A stretch of DNA of 11,800 nucleotides from Spirochaetia bacterium UBA5550 (GTDB lineage: Bacteria; Spirochaetota; UBA4802; UBA5550). Each line of letters opens with the position of its first letter. Position 1 is the first letter of the stretch. The notes beneath the pieces were generated by a model. The model searched no databases and was not told the DNA's origin. It saw only the letters and a list, made by a program, of their open reading frames with translations. This document shows positions 1 to 7,633 of this stretch, one piece after another. The DNA is taken from assembly GCA_002425885.1 (NCBI GenBank), contig DINC01000310.1, positions 1 through 11,800 on the forward strand. The letters are read 5' to 3'. A program made the translations under genes and the position numbers.

Positions 1-12
1 ATTTAAAGTAAC

Positions 13-18
13 TATAAC
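13..18 (+). promoter_or_regulatory. Possible -10 element upstream of slyD
   Basis: TATAAC matches the sigma-70 -10 consensus at five of six positions and lies about 50 bp before the slyD start codon. The matching -35 would fall outside the window, so the call rests on one hexamer in AT-rich DNA. If real, transcription would begin near position 24, at the foot of the hairpin at 22-49. Confidence 0.25.
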
Positions 19-21
19 AGG

Positions 22-49
22 TTGAAGAATTCTAATCGAATATCTTCAA
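22..49 (+). promoter_or_regulatory. Hairpin in the slyD 5' leader
   Basis: TTGAAGAATTC (22-32) pairs with GAAT (38-41) and TCTTCAA (43-49), giving 11 base pairs with a single bulged A at 42 and a 5-base loop (TAATC). It ends nine bases before the slyD ribosome-binding site, so it could be an operator palindrome, a 5'-stabilising hairpin or a translational control element. It is not followed by a T-run, so it is unlikely to be a terminator of an upstream gene. The function is inferred from position only. Confidence 0.35.
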
Positions 50-68
50 ACAAAATTGTGAGGTCAAA

Positions 69-587
69 ATGCTTAAAATTGAAGAAAATAAGGTGGTAAC
101 CTTCGAATATACACTAAAAAACGATAATGGCGATATACTTGATTCATCAGCAAGCCATGCTCCCCTGGTTTACATACACGGTTCAGGAAACATTATACCG
201 GGACTTGAATCTGAACTTGAAGGTAAACAGATTGGTGATAAATTTGAGGCGACAATTGCTCCGGAAGATGCTTACGGAATAAGATACGACGAGCTTATTC
301 AGAAAATTGAGAGAGAAAAACTCGCTCATCTTGATACAATCGAAGTGGGAATGCAGCTTCAGGCTTATGATGAAGAGGGGATGCAGATCCTGACTATTGT
401 TGAAGTTTCTGATAAGGATGTAACTCTTGACGGGAATCACCCTCTTGCAGGTGAAAGACTTCATTTTGATGTAGAAGTAATTGGCATCAGAGATGCCACT
501 GAGGAAGAAGCAATGTTCGGACTCAATACTGGTCAGGGCGGATGCGGCGGCGGATGCAGCTGCGGTGATGACTGCTGCGGCTGTTAA
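69..587 (+). CDS. slyD: SlyD-like FKBP-type peptidyl-prolyl cis-trans isomerase with Cys-rich metal-binding tail
   Basis: This is a 172-residue FKBP-family prolyl isomerase/chaperone, probably cytoplasmic since no signal peptide is seen. The order is typical of SlyD: an N-terminal FKBP half with YIHGSGNIIPGLE (residues about 34-46) and EGKQIGD; the insert-in-flap chaperone domain beginning after the APEDAYG motif (about 64-70) and running to about 125; a return to FKBP with HFDVEVIGI; and a C-terminal metal-binding tail. The tail carries six cysteines (159, 163, 165, 169, 170, 172) and no histidine, whereas the best-known SlyD tails are His-rich. In the family, such tails bind Ni2+ or other soft metals and can feed hydrogenase maturation; no hydrogenase gene is visible here. 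The start is supported by TGAGG at 59-63, five bases before ATG. The next gene begins 15 bp downstream and is probably co-transcribed. Confidence 0.93.
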   Translation: MLKIEENKVVTFEYTLKNDNGDILDSSASHAPLVYIHGSGNIIPGLESELEGKQIGDKFEATIAPEDAYGIRYDELIQKIEREKLAHLDTIEVGMQLQAYDEEGMQILTIVEVSDKDVTLDGNHPLAGERLHFDVEVIGIRDATEEEAMFGLNTGQGGCGGGCSCGDDCCGC

Positions 588-602
588 TCCCGGTAATAGA
601 AG

Positions 603-1598
603 ATGTCTACAAATCTACCAGGTATATGTTTCGTGGGGTGCGGCAGAATTGCTGAATCCCACGCAAAACAACTCAGAAAACTCTACGGAAATATAAATTT
701 ATTTTTTCAGGATAGTGATATTGCAAAAGCTCTGGCTCTGAAGACACAATTCAGAGGGGAAAACGCATTCCCTGAACTTGAACATGTCCTTGACAGTGAA
801 AAAGTTGACATTGTGTTTATTACGACTCCCCATGCTTTCCACGCGGATATAGCCTGCGCTGCTGCTAAAAAGAAAAAAGATATAATCCTTGAAAAGCCCA
901 TCGCTCGGAACCTGAATGAAATAAAAAAGATCACTGACGCAGTTGCTAAATATAAAGTCAGATGTACAGTAGCTGAAAATTACATGTTCAAATCTTTTGT
1001 TCCTAAAATCATTAACTCTGTAAAAAACGGTGACATAGGAAAACCTCTTTCCCTTGAAATAAATAAATATAACAGGGACAGCATATCAGGCTGGAGAGCA
1101 AACCTGAACCTCATGGGGGGCGGCGCCCTTCTTGAAGGTGGGGTTCACTGGGTAAACCTCCTTGTGTCTCTCGCTGATTCAGATCCGGTAAGTGTAATTG
1201 CTGTTAAACCTGAAGTTGAATACGAAACAAATATTCCTTTCGAAGATTCACTTACAGTTCTTGTTAAATTTAAAAACGGTATGACAGGAAAACTGTTCCA
1301 TTCATGGAGAGTCCCTAACAGATTTAAAGGAGTCGGCCTGTCTAAAATTTATGGAAGCGAAGGCGTGATTACTTTTGAAAGCAACGGCCTCTTCTCATCA
1401 GTATACGGAAAGAAAAAGAAAACTTTTTTCCCGGACTTTACCGATTTCCTGGGATATAGGACGATGCTGAAATCCTTTGTCGAAGATTATATAAACGGCA
1501 AACCCTGGACTCCGTCACTGGAAAGAATTATTATGGAATTCCGTATAGTTGATGCCGCATACAGGTCACTTAAATCGGGGCAGTTTGAAAAAATTTAA
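603..1598 (+). CDS. Gfo/Idh/MocA-family NAD(P)-dependent oxidoreductase
   Basis: A 331-residue protein with the two-domain plan of the Gfo/Idh/MocA family: an N-terminal Rossmann fold with GCGRIA (12-17) for dinucleotide binding, the EKP motif at 97-99 whose lysine is catalytic in the family, AENYMFK (124-130) at the domain boundary, and a C-terminal alpha/beta substrate domain. Length is normal. Members oxidise or reduce sugar or cyclitol hydroxyls; the substrate cannot be told from sequence. The usual G-G-G-x-x-x-D-x-G-x-H-x-x-D signature is here GGGALLEGGVHWVN: the histidine (182) is kept, but the two aspartates are Glu178 and Asn185. The start is the first ATG after slyD; the preceding AGAAG is a weak ribosome site, so translation may depend on coupling to slyD 15 bp upstream. 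Confidence 0.88.
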   Translation: MSTNLPGICFVGCGRIAESHAKQLRKLYGNINLFFQDSDIAKALALKTQFRGENAFPELEHVLDSEKVDIVFITTPHAFHADIACAAAKKKKDIILEKPIARNLNEIKKITDAVAKYKVRCTVAENYMFKSFVPKIINSVKNGDIGKPLSLEINKYNRDSISGWRANLNLMGGGALLEGGVHWVNLLVSLADSDPVSVIAVKPEVEYETNIPFEDSLTVLVKFKNGMTGKLFHSWRVPNRFKGVGLSKIYGSEGVITFESNGLFSSVYGKKKKTFFPDFTDFLGYRTMLKSFVEDYINGKPWTPSLERIIMEFRIVDAAYRSLKSGQFEKI

Positions 1599-1658
1599 TT
1601 TAAAATGCCACCCGGTTTCGAATTTAAGATAGTTTAGTTAATTACCGGTATCAGAGTA

Positions 1659-1680
1659 GATTCCCGCTTTCGCGGGAATC
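1659..1680. repeat. Perfect 9-bp-stem hairpin between convergent genes (REP-like or bidirectional terminator)
   Basis: GATTCCCGC (1659-1667) and GCGGGAATC (1672-1680) pair perfectly around a TTTC loop. Short CCGG blocks on either side (near 1645 and 1687) make a looser outer stem. The element is GC-rich in AT-rich surroundings and lies between the ends of two convergent genes, 61 bp past one stop and 31 bp past the other. There is no T-run on either strand, so it is a poor intrinsic terminator. It resembles the dispersed GGGAATC-type palindromes (REP/NEMIS-like) found in many bacterial genomes. Confidence 0.6.
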
Positions 1681-1710
1681 GCACTCCGGAACTTGTGACA
1701 TATAAACAGG

Positions 1711-3069
1711 CTATTTTATCAATCCCACAAAATGTTTATATATCCTTTCAGTTTTTTCAGCGTTATCTGATTCTGCAATTATTCTGAAAACAGGTTCCGT
1801 GTTTGATGACCGCAGGTGAACCCATCCGTTTTTAAATTCTTCATTTTTTCTGAAATCAATTCTGAGCCCGTCAATCTGCGACATCTTTTCACTGCTGAAT
1901 TTTTCTGTTACTGATGAGAAGATCTTACTGATATCTGTCCCCTGTTTGAGAGTGACTTTCCCTTTTTTCATAAAATAAGCAGGCATATCTTTCATTATAT
2001 CTGAAACTTTTCTGTTCCGGGAAGCCATCATTTCAAGAATATAAACTATCCCTGCAAGTGAATCCCTGCCGAGATGTATTTCAGGTGATATAACACCACC
2101 GTTCCCTTCACCACCTATGCGTGCACCCTTTTTCTTCATCTCCTCAACAACATTGATCTCGCCCACCTTTGCCCTTGCGAATTGAACTCCATGCTTATTC
2201 GCAACATCCTCAACAGCCTTTGTTGTGGAAAGATTAACCACAACACGTCCTTTCTCCTTCAGCAGCAGGTGATCAGTAACCATTGTTACTGTATATTCCT
2301 CACCAAGGGGCTTACCTTTTTCATCAACAATGGCAAGCCTGTCTGCATCCGGGTCCTGCGCAAAACCAATATCAGCACCGCTTTTAATTACAGCTTCAGA
2401 GAGCTGTGCAAGATTCTCGGGGAGCGGCTCCGCGCCTCTTGGGAATATCCCGTCAGGTGTACAGTTAATCATTGTAATTTTGCAGCCCAGAACTTTCAAT
2501 AATTCCGGAGTAACAACTGATCCCGCACCGTTAACAGAATCCAGTACAACATGAAACTTTTTCTTTCGGATACTATCAGCATCAACTACATCAAGAACAC
2601 GTTTTATATGAAAGGCATTCGCATCATTATTGATAGTAAGCTTTCCGACTTTGTCCCATCTTTTAAATACAGGCTCCTTCTCCATCAGCGCGAAGAGCTT
2701 TGCAATGTCTGCGGGATTTAAAAATGTACCGCTGCCATTAATCAGCTTTAACGCATTCCATTCCACAGGATTATGCGACGCGGAGATCACAATTCCGCCG
2801 GAAGCTTTAAGCTCCTCAACCATAAGCTGAACTGTTGGCGTTGGCACAACGCCTACATCAATAACATCGCATCCGGATAAAAGAAGAACTGAAATTATAT
2901 TCATTGCTACAGCTTCACCCGTGGGACGTGAATCGCGCCCCACCACCACTGTTCCGTATTTGGCATATTTAGCGAAAGCAGCACCTGCAGAGATTAAAAG
3001 TTCAGGAGTAAAGCTTTCGCCCACTATACCCCTTATGCCTGAAACACTTTTCATTAATGGAGCTGACAT
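1711..3069 (-). CDS. glmM: Phosphoglucosamine mutase / phosphohexomutase, archaeal-Bacteroidetes type
   Basis: A 452-residue alpha-D-phosphohexomutase, a normal length. It shows all four family signatures: the catalytic phosphoserine loop SASHNP (96-101, Ser98), the Mg2+ loop DPDADR (239-244), the sugar-specificity loop GGEGNGG (319-325), and the phosphate-binding loop RSSNTEP (420-426). The GEGNGG loop, rather than the GEQSGH-type loop of proteobacterial GlmM, fits the archaeal-type GlmM found in Bacteroidetes and relatives. The likely reaction is glucosamine-6-phosphate to glucosamine-1-phosphate for UDP-GlcNAc, cell wall and LPS; phosphomannomutase or phosphoglucomutase activity cannot be excluded from sequence. 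The ATG is three bases after the secA stop, and its AGGAG (3081-3077) sits inside the end of secA, so the two are translationally coupled. Confidence 0.88.
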   Translation of the reverse strand: MSAPLMKSVSGIRGIVGESFTPELLISAGAAFAKYAKYGTVVVGRDSRPTGEAVAMNIISVLLLSGCDVIDVGVVPTPTVQLMVEELKASGGIVISASHNPVEWNALKLINGSGTFLNPADIAKLFALMEKEPVFKRWDKVGKLTINNDANAFHIKRVLDVVDADSIRKKKFHVVLDSVNGAGSVVTPELLKVLGCKITMINCTPDGIFPRGAEPLPENLAQLSEAVIKSGADIGFAQDPDADRLAIVDEKGKPLGEEYTVTMVTDHLLLKEKGRVVVNLSTTKAVEDVANKHGVQFARAKVGEINVVEEMKKKGARIGGEGNGGVISPEIHLGRDSLAGIVYILEMMASRNRKVSDIMKDMPAYFMKKGKVTLKQGTDISKIFSSVTEKFSSEKMSQIDGLRIDFRKNEEFKNGWVHLRSSNTEPVFRIIAESDNAEKTERIYKHFVGLIK

Positions 3070-3072
3070 GTT

Positions 3073-5805
3073 CTATCTCCTGCTTCTTCTGGTTTTCTTA
3101 CGTTTAACTCCGCCTTCAGTCGGCCTCTCTTCACCGCTGTCTTTTCTCGCTTCAGGAACAGACATGGGGATTCCCCCTGCGCCGAACTGATCAACTTCAG
3201 GGTGGAATTCACTTGCTGACGCAGGTGCTTTCGGGTGAGCGGGGATATCCTCTTCTATTCTCTGAACTTCAACTTTCATCATATACTCCATGATCTCCTC
3301 TTTCATGTTTATCAGCATGTCAGAAAAAATCCTGGAACCCTCAATCTTATATTCAACAAGGGGATTCCTCTCGCCATACCCCATTGCCCATATACCGTCG
3401 CGCAGATGGTCCATTGAAAGGAGATGTTCTCTCCACTTATTGTCAATTACCTGAAGCGAGATGAGCCTTTCGAGTATTCTCATATCGCCGGAGCCGATTT
3501 TTGACTCTTTATCCCTGTATTTCGACGTTAGTTTTTCTATAATGAGCCCTGTAAATTCCGAATATGACGTTTCAAGGGGATTTATTTCATTATAATCAAT
3601 ATCCAGAGTAAATTTCTGTTTTATCCACCCCTTTAACCCGTCAAGGTCCCACTGCTCAGGATGCCGCTCACCCAGTGTAAAATATTCTATACGTGTATTA
3701 ATAACTTCTTCGAAATAGGTATATATCTTGTGTGAGATATCAGCTCCATCAAGGATCTCTAATCTCTCTTTATAAATAAATGTACGCTGTGCGTTCATAA
3801 CATCATCATATTCAAGGAGGTGCTTCCTGATCTCGAAGTTTCTCCCTTCAACACGCTTCTGCGCGCTGGCTATAGCCTTGGATACCATGGGGCTTTCAAT
3901 CTCCTGCCCCTCCTCCATACCGAGCCTCTCCATTACTTTCCCTATTCTGTCAGAGCCGAAAAGTCTCATGAGATCATCTTCAAGAGAGAGATAAAATCTT
4001 GATGAACCGGGGTCACCCTGACGTCCTGAACGTCCCCGCAGCTGATTGTCGATCCTTCTCGACTCATGGCGCTCTGTGCCAAGAATATGAAGACCGCCGG
4101 CTTCAACAACAATGTTGTGATTTTTTATCCAGTCCCGGCCGTTTTTAATAATGGCTGTCGCCTTATTTTTATCCTGCCCCTGCATCTCTTCAATGAACTT
4201 TTCCGCTTCATCAAATTCAGAACTTATAATTTTATACCTGAAGTTCTCCCATAATTCCCTCGCCTGACCGGGGTTATGATTTTCCACATCATCAGCATAG
4301 GTTCTTCTTCCGCCAAGTACGATGTCTGTACCACGGCCCGCCATGTTTGTAGCAATTGTCACAGCTCCCGGTCGGCCCGCTTCAGCAACGATCTGTGCCT
4401 CTTTCTCATGATACTTCGCATTGAGTACATTATGAACAATCCCCTTCGCTCTTAAAGCATTTGATAGCTTTTCAGATTTCTCGATAGAGATAGTACCGAC
4501 AAGTATCGGCCTCCCTTTTTTGGTATAATCAGAGATCTCCTGGGCGATTGCGTTAAATTTCTCGCGCTCAGTTTTATATACTTTATCCGGGTTATCTCTC
4601 CTTACAAGAGGGAGGTTTGTGGGGATTACAGCAACATCAAGTCCGTAGATCTTCTTGAATTCAACTGATTCTGTTTCAGCTGTTCCAGTCATACCGGAAA
4701 GTTTTTTATACATCCTGAAAAAGTTCTGGAACGTGATAGAGGCCAGAGTCTGGCTTTCACGCGCCACTGTGACGTTCTCCTTCGCCTCAAGGGCCTGGTG
4801 CAGACCGTCAGAGAACCGTCTGCCGGGCATAAGCCTTCCTGTAAATTCATCAACGATAATAACCTCACCGTCTTTAACGATATAATCCACGTCCTTATGA
4901 AAAACAGTGTGAGCTTTAAGCGCCTGGTTGATATGATGAATAATATCGATATGCTTATTGTCATACAGATTATCGATCTTCATTATCCGTTCGATATGAG
5001 CAACACCATCCTCTGTGAGAGTGGCATTTCTATCCTTCTCGGTAATCTCGTAATCTACACCTTCTTTCAGTTGAGGTATAAGTTTGTTTATCAAAGTATA
5101 TTTCTTGGTTGATTCCTCAATTGAACCGGATATGATAAGAGGAGTTCTTGACTCGTCAATAAGGATTGAGTCAACCTCATCCACGATACAGTAATTCAGT
5201 TCCCTCTGAACTTTGAGGCTTTTATGTTCAACCATGTTATCACGCAGGTAGTCAAAGCCGAATTCATTATTTGTACCATAAGTTATATCAGAACCGTAAG
5301 CTTTCTGTCTTTCAACAGGCCCCAGGTTATGCTGAATTATACCCACTGAAAGTCCAAGGTATTTATATATAGGGCTCATCCATTCTGCGTCACGTCTGGC
5401 GAGGTAGTCGTTTACTGTAACAACGTGAACCCCTTTACCGCTTAAAGCATTCAGATAAACAGGGAGTGTGGCAACAAGGGTTTTACCTTCACCTGTCTTC
5501 ATCTCGGCAATCTGCCCTTTATGAAGAACAACTCCACCCATAATCTGCACATCAAAATGCCTCATACCGAGAGTTCTCACAGAGGCTTCCCGTACAAGTG
5601 CAAAAGCTTCCGGAAGTATGGAATCAAGGGTTTCCCCTTTTTCAACTCTCTGTCTGAAATCGTTTGATTTAGAAAGCATCTCCTGAGGTGTAAGTTTCTG
5701 ATAGCTGCTTTCAAGGGCATTAACCCTGTCAGCAAAAGGCTGTAGTTTTTTTCTGTCCCTTTCAGGTTTAGTACCGAAAACAGTATTAAGAATCAATTCT
5801 AACAT
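3073..5805 (-). CDS. secA: Preprotein translocase ATPase SecA
   Basis: A 910-residue SecA, the motor that pushes unfolded preproteins through SecYEG at the inner membrane. Visible motifs in order are: Walker A MKTGEGKT (102-109), Walker [15 protein letters not shown] (209-222), GMTGTAETE near 371, [12 protein letters not shown] near 488, and [14 protein letters not shown] near 590 (motif VI), followed by the helical scaffold and wing regions. The end is unusual: after about residue 857 the chain becomes a linker of low complexity ending in the basic string [10 protein letters not shown]. It lacks the C-terminal zinc-binding CxCxSG...C module that many SecA proteins use for SecB and lipid contact. 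The start is supported by AGGAT at 5816-5812. A 180-bp non-coding stretch precedes it, so it probably has its own promoter; glmM follows in the same transcript. Confidence 0.97.
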   Translation of the reverse strand: MLELILNTVFGTKPERDRKKLQPFADRVNALESSYQKLTPQEMLSKSNDFRQRVEKGETLDSILPEAFALVREASVRTLGMRHFDVQIMGGVVLHKGQIAEMKTGEGKTLVATLPVYLNALSGKGVHVVTVNDYLARRDAEWMSPIYKYLGLSVGIIQHNLGPVERQKAYGSDITYGTNNEFGFDYLRDNMVEHKSLKVQRELNYCIVDEVDSILIDESRTPLIISGSIEESTKKYTLINKLIPQLKEGVDYEITEKDRNATLTEDGVAHIERIMKIDNLYDNKHIDIIHHINQALKAHTVFHKDVDYIVKDGEVIIVDEFTGRLMPGRRFSDGLHQALEAKENVTVARESQTLASITFQNFFRMYKKLSGMTGTAETESVEFKKIYGLDVAVIPTNLPLVRRDNPDKVYKTEREKFNAIAQEISDYTKKGRPILVGTISIEKSEKLSNALRAKGIVHNVLNAKYHEKEAQIVAEAGRPGAVTIATNMAGRGTDIVLGGRRTYADDVENHNPGQARELWENFRYKIISSEFDEAEKFIEEMQGQDKNKATAIIKNGRDWIKNHNIVVEAGGLHILGTERHESRRIDNQLRGRSGRQGDPGSSRFYLSLEDDLMRLFGSDRIGKVMERLGMEEGQEIESPMVSKAIASAQKRVEGRNFEIRKHLLEYDDVMNAQRTFIYKERLEILDGADISHKIYTYFEEVINTRIEYFTLGERHPEQWDLDGLKGWIKQKFTLDIDYNEINPLETSYSEFTGLIIEKLTSKYRDKESKIGSGDMRILERLISLQVIDNKWREHLLSMDHLRDGIWAMGYGERNPLVEYKIEGSRIFSDMLINMKEEIMEYMMKVEVQRIEEDIPAHPKAPASASEFHPEVDQFGAGGIPMSVPEARKDSGEERPTEGGVKRKKTRRSRR

Positions 5806-5985
5806 ATATTCATCCTGTATTGAGGTTAATTAAGAGATTACAAATTTATCGAGTGGTATAATCATGTTAATGTTACATAAACATACCCTCCGGTCTATTT
5901 ATCAAGAAATTATTTGCCGGAAAAGCTCATTTTATACATTATTTTCGGGGAATGATTAAGCCGGAGAAACTCTGCAATATAAGAA
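5806..5985 (-). promoter_or_regulatory. secA leader/promoter region with a possible start-stop mini-ORF
   Basis: These 180 bp lie between the hflX stop and the secA start and are the largest gap inside the minus-strand block. On the minus strand a possible -10 TATAAA lies at 5936-5931, with only a weak -35. Further down, GGAGGG (5891-5886), the strongest Shine-Dalgarno in the window, precedes ATG TTT ATG TAA (5884-5873). The second ATG, followed at once by TAA, is eight bases from GGAGG. Such minimal reading frames can stall or load ribosomes, and secA is controlled through its leader in E. coli by secM, although nothing here resembles SecM. The regulatory role is inference. Confidence 0.3.
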
Positions 5986-7107
5986 TTATCCGTTTTTATT
6001 AAGAATTTCCTGAAGCGAGTCGATACGATCTTTCAGTTCAGATATTCCATTACCGGTTTTTGCTGAACCGAAAACTGCATCAGGATACCTGTTTTTAAGA
6101 ACATTAATCTTCATTTCATCCGCCGCGTCAGTTTTATTAAAAAAAAGTACTACAGGCTTTCCTTCAATTTGAAGTGAATTCAATTCCTGAACCACGGTTT
6201 GAATATTAGATTCAATATCCGGAGCATTAATATCAACAGCATGTATAATATAATCGGAGTTTTCTATATCCTCAAGCGTAGACCTGAATGATTCAATAAG
6301 GTTTGCAGGGAGGTTCTGAATAAAACCCACAGTATCTGTAAGGAGAGTTTTAAATCCCTCACGGATAAAAACAGTCCGTGTGTATGAATCAAGAGTAGCA
6401 AAAAGCCTGTCCTCAACAAAAAGATCATCCTTTGCAAGGAGATTTATCAGTGTCGATTTACCTGCATTAGTATACCCGACGACAACCCCAAGCAATTCCC
6501 CTCTACGGGAGTTTCTGGTTCTTTTTCTGTGCTCTTCATATTTTTTCAGCTTACCCTTAAGCGTGTCGACTCTCCGCAGGATATGTCTTCTGTCAGTTTC
6601 CAGCATCTTTTCACCCGGACCCCGTGTACCGATTCCTCCGCCGAGGCGTGAAAGCACCCCTCCAAGGCCCTTAAGACGCGGAAGAATATACCTGAGCTGC
6701 GCGAGTTCAACCTGAATCTTCGACTCGGCACTCCTTGCACGTCTCGCAAAAATATCGAGAATGATCTCATTACGGCCCACCACGCGGCACTTCAGGGAAT
6801 CCTCAAGATTTCGTATCTGTACAGGCCTTATATTAGTCAGATCAAAAACTATAAGTTTTATATCCTTTTCAGCGATAAGGTTTCTTACGATCTCCACATA
6901 ACCTTTTCCTAATATGAACGCGGGATCTATCGAATCACGCTTAACTGTCAATGTATCGACGATAATTGCTCCGGCAGTTTTCACAAGCAGATGAAGTTCC
7001 TCGAAGGAATATTCAGCTTTTACCGGGGCTTCCCCTTTCAGTATCAGAGAGATCAGCAGTGCTCTTTCATCCGCAGATGAGGCAATCCTATTTACCGATG
7101 CATCCAT
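5986..7107 (-). CDS. hflX: Ribosome-associated GTPase HflX
   Basis: HflX is an OBG-HflX-superfamily GTPase that binds the 50S subunit and splits stalled ribosomes. The longest reading frame (from 7140) is 384 residues; numbering here is from that start. It has the HflX N-terminal domain, the glycine-rich linker GGGIGTRGPGE (167-177) followed by ETDRR, and the G domain: G1 GYTNAGKST (222-230), Thr249 in G2, DTVG (269-272) in G3, NKTD (335-338) in G4, SAKTG in G5. I place the start at the second ATG (7107), which has AGG five bases upstream and fits the usual N-terminus; the ATG at 7140 has no visible ribosome site. Either start overlaps the end of the DUF192 gene (by 20 or 53 bp), implying translational coupling. 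Confidence 0.93.
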   Translation of the reverse strand: MDASVNRIASSADERALLISLILKGEAPVKAEYSFEELHLLVKTAGAIIVDTLTVKRDSIDPAFILGKGYVEIVRNLIAEKDIKLIVFDLTNIRPVQIRNLEDSLKCRVVGRNEIILDIFARRARSAESKIQVELAQLRYILPRLKGLGGVLSRLGGGIGTRGPGEKMLETDRRHILRRVDTLKGKLKKYEEHRKRTRNSRRGELLGVVVGYTNAGKSTLINLLAKDDLFVEDRLFATLDSYTRTVFIREGFKTLLTDTVGFIQNLPANLIESFRSTLEDIENSDYIIHAVDINAPDIESNIQTVVQELNSLQIEGKPVVLFFNKTDAADEMKINVLKNRYPDAVFGSAKTGNGISELKDRIDSLQEILNKNG

Positions 7108-7633
7108 GAAGACCTGTCTTTGACCCGGGATTAATATCATGCTTTGCGAACCACCACTGGTTCACTTCAAGCGCATACCTGACTTCAGTTGAAGAATTAT
7201 AAAAAACCGATGTATCAAGGGGACGCATCTGAAGTATATCAATAATTACTCCCCTGGAATCGATAAAGGCAATATCAAGGGGGATATAGGTATTTTTCAT
7301 CCAGAATGAGAGCCTTTTATCTTTTTCAAACACAAAAAGCATACCGCTGTTTTCAGGTAGCGAAGTTCTAAACATTAGCCCCTTCTCCCTGGCGGATTCT
7401 GTGGCTGCAATTTCAACATTGAGCCTGATTTCACCGCCGCTGCTGTTATAAAGCTTTAACTGGCATTTTTTTAATTCAGATGAACTTCCACTTGAACCGG
7501 GAAGGAGAAGCAGCACCAGCAGTACAGCAAAAACTCCTGCGTTTAAAAATTCTGAATAAAATGGTTGCTTTGATTGAAACAAACTGAAAATTCTCAACTG
7601 AGTGAACCGTTTAAAACTCGCCATGATATTCAA
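7088..7633 (-). CDS. DUF192 family protein with N-terminal membrane anchor
   Basis: A 181-residue protein (from TTG) whose residues about 57-172 form a DUF192 domain: EKGLMFR (83-89), GMLFVF (97-102), FWMKNTYIPLDIAF (110-123), and the terminal block YALEV...FAKHDINPGSK. A hydrophobic stretch (32-45) after a basic N-terminus suggests an uncleaved anchor or a signal peptide ending near GSSGSS, placing the domain outside the inner membrane. The DUF192 function is unsettled. Start choice: TTG at 7633 has AGGA (7646-7643) nine bases upstream; the ATG at 7624 keeps the same frame without a clear ribosome site. Both overlap the end of the preceding barrel gene (by 23 or 14 bp), and the 3' end overlaps hflX. 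Confidence 0.85.
   Translation of the reverse strand: MNIMASFKRFTQLRIFSLFQSKQPFYSEFLNAGVFAVLLVLLLLPGSSGSSSELKKCQLKLYNSSGGEIRLNVEIAATESAREKGLMFRTSLPENSGMLFVFEKDKRLSFWMKNTYIPLDIAFIDSRGVIIDILQMRPLDTSVFYNSSTEVRYALEVNQWWFAKHDINPGSKTGLHGCIGK

Noticed and set aside
1659..1680. Rho-independent terminator call for the hairpin between convergent genes
   Set aside because: The stem is good but neither strand has a following T-run, so it is reported as a repeat-like palindrome instead.
2182..2502. Plus-strand ORF of 106 codons opposite glmM
   Set aside because: It is antisense to a clearly coding glmM, has no motif and no ribosome site; a shadow frame, as are the other ORFs opposite secA, hflX, rph and the PorV-like gene.
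5830..5865. Minus-strand 11-codon ORF (MIIPLDKFVIS) in the secA leader
   Set aside because: No ribosome-binding site precedes it and short ORFs are expected by chance; it does not resemble a known arrest peptide.
5925..5985. Possible terminator hairpin after hflX (CCGG/TCATT paired segments)
   Set aside because: Only 4-5 bp blocks pair, separated by mismatches and a long loop, and no T-run follows.
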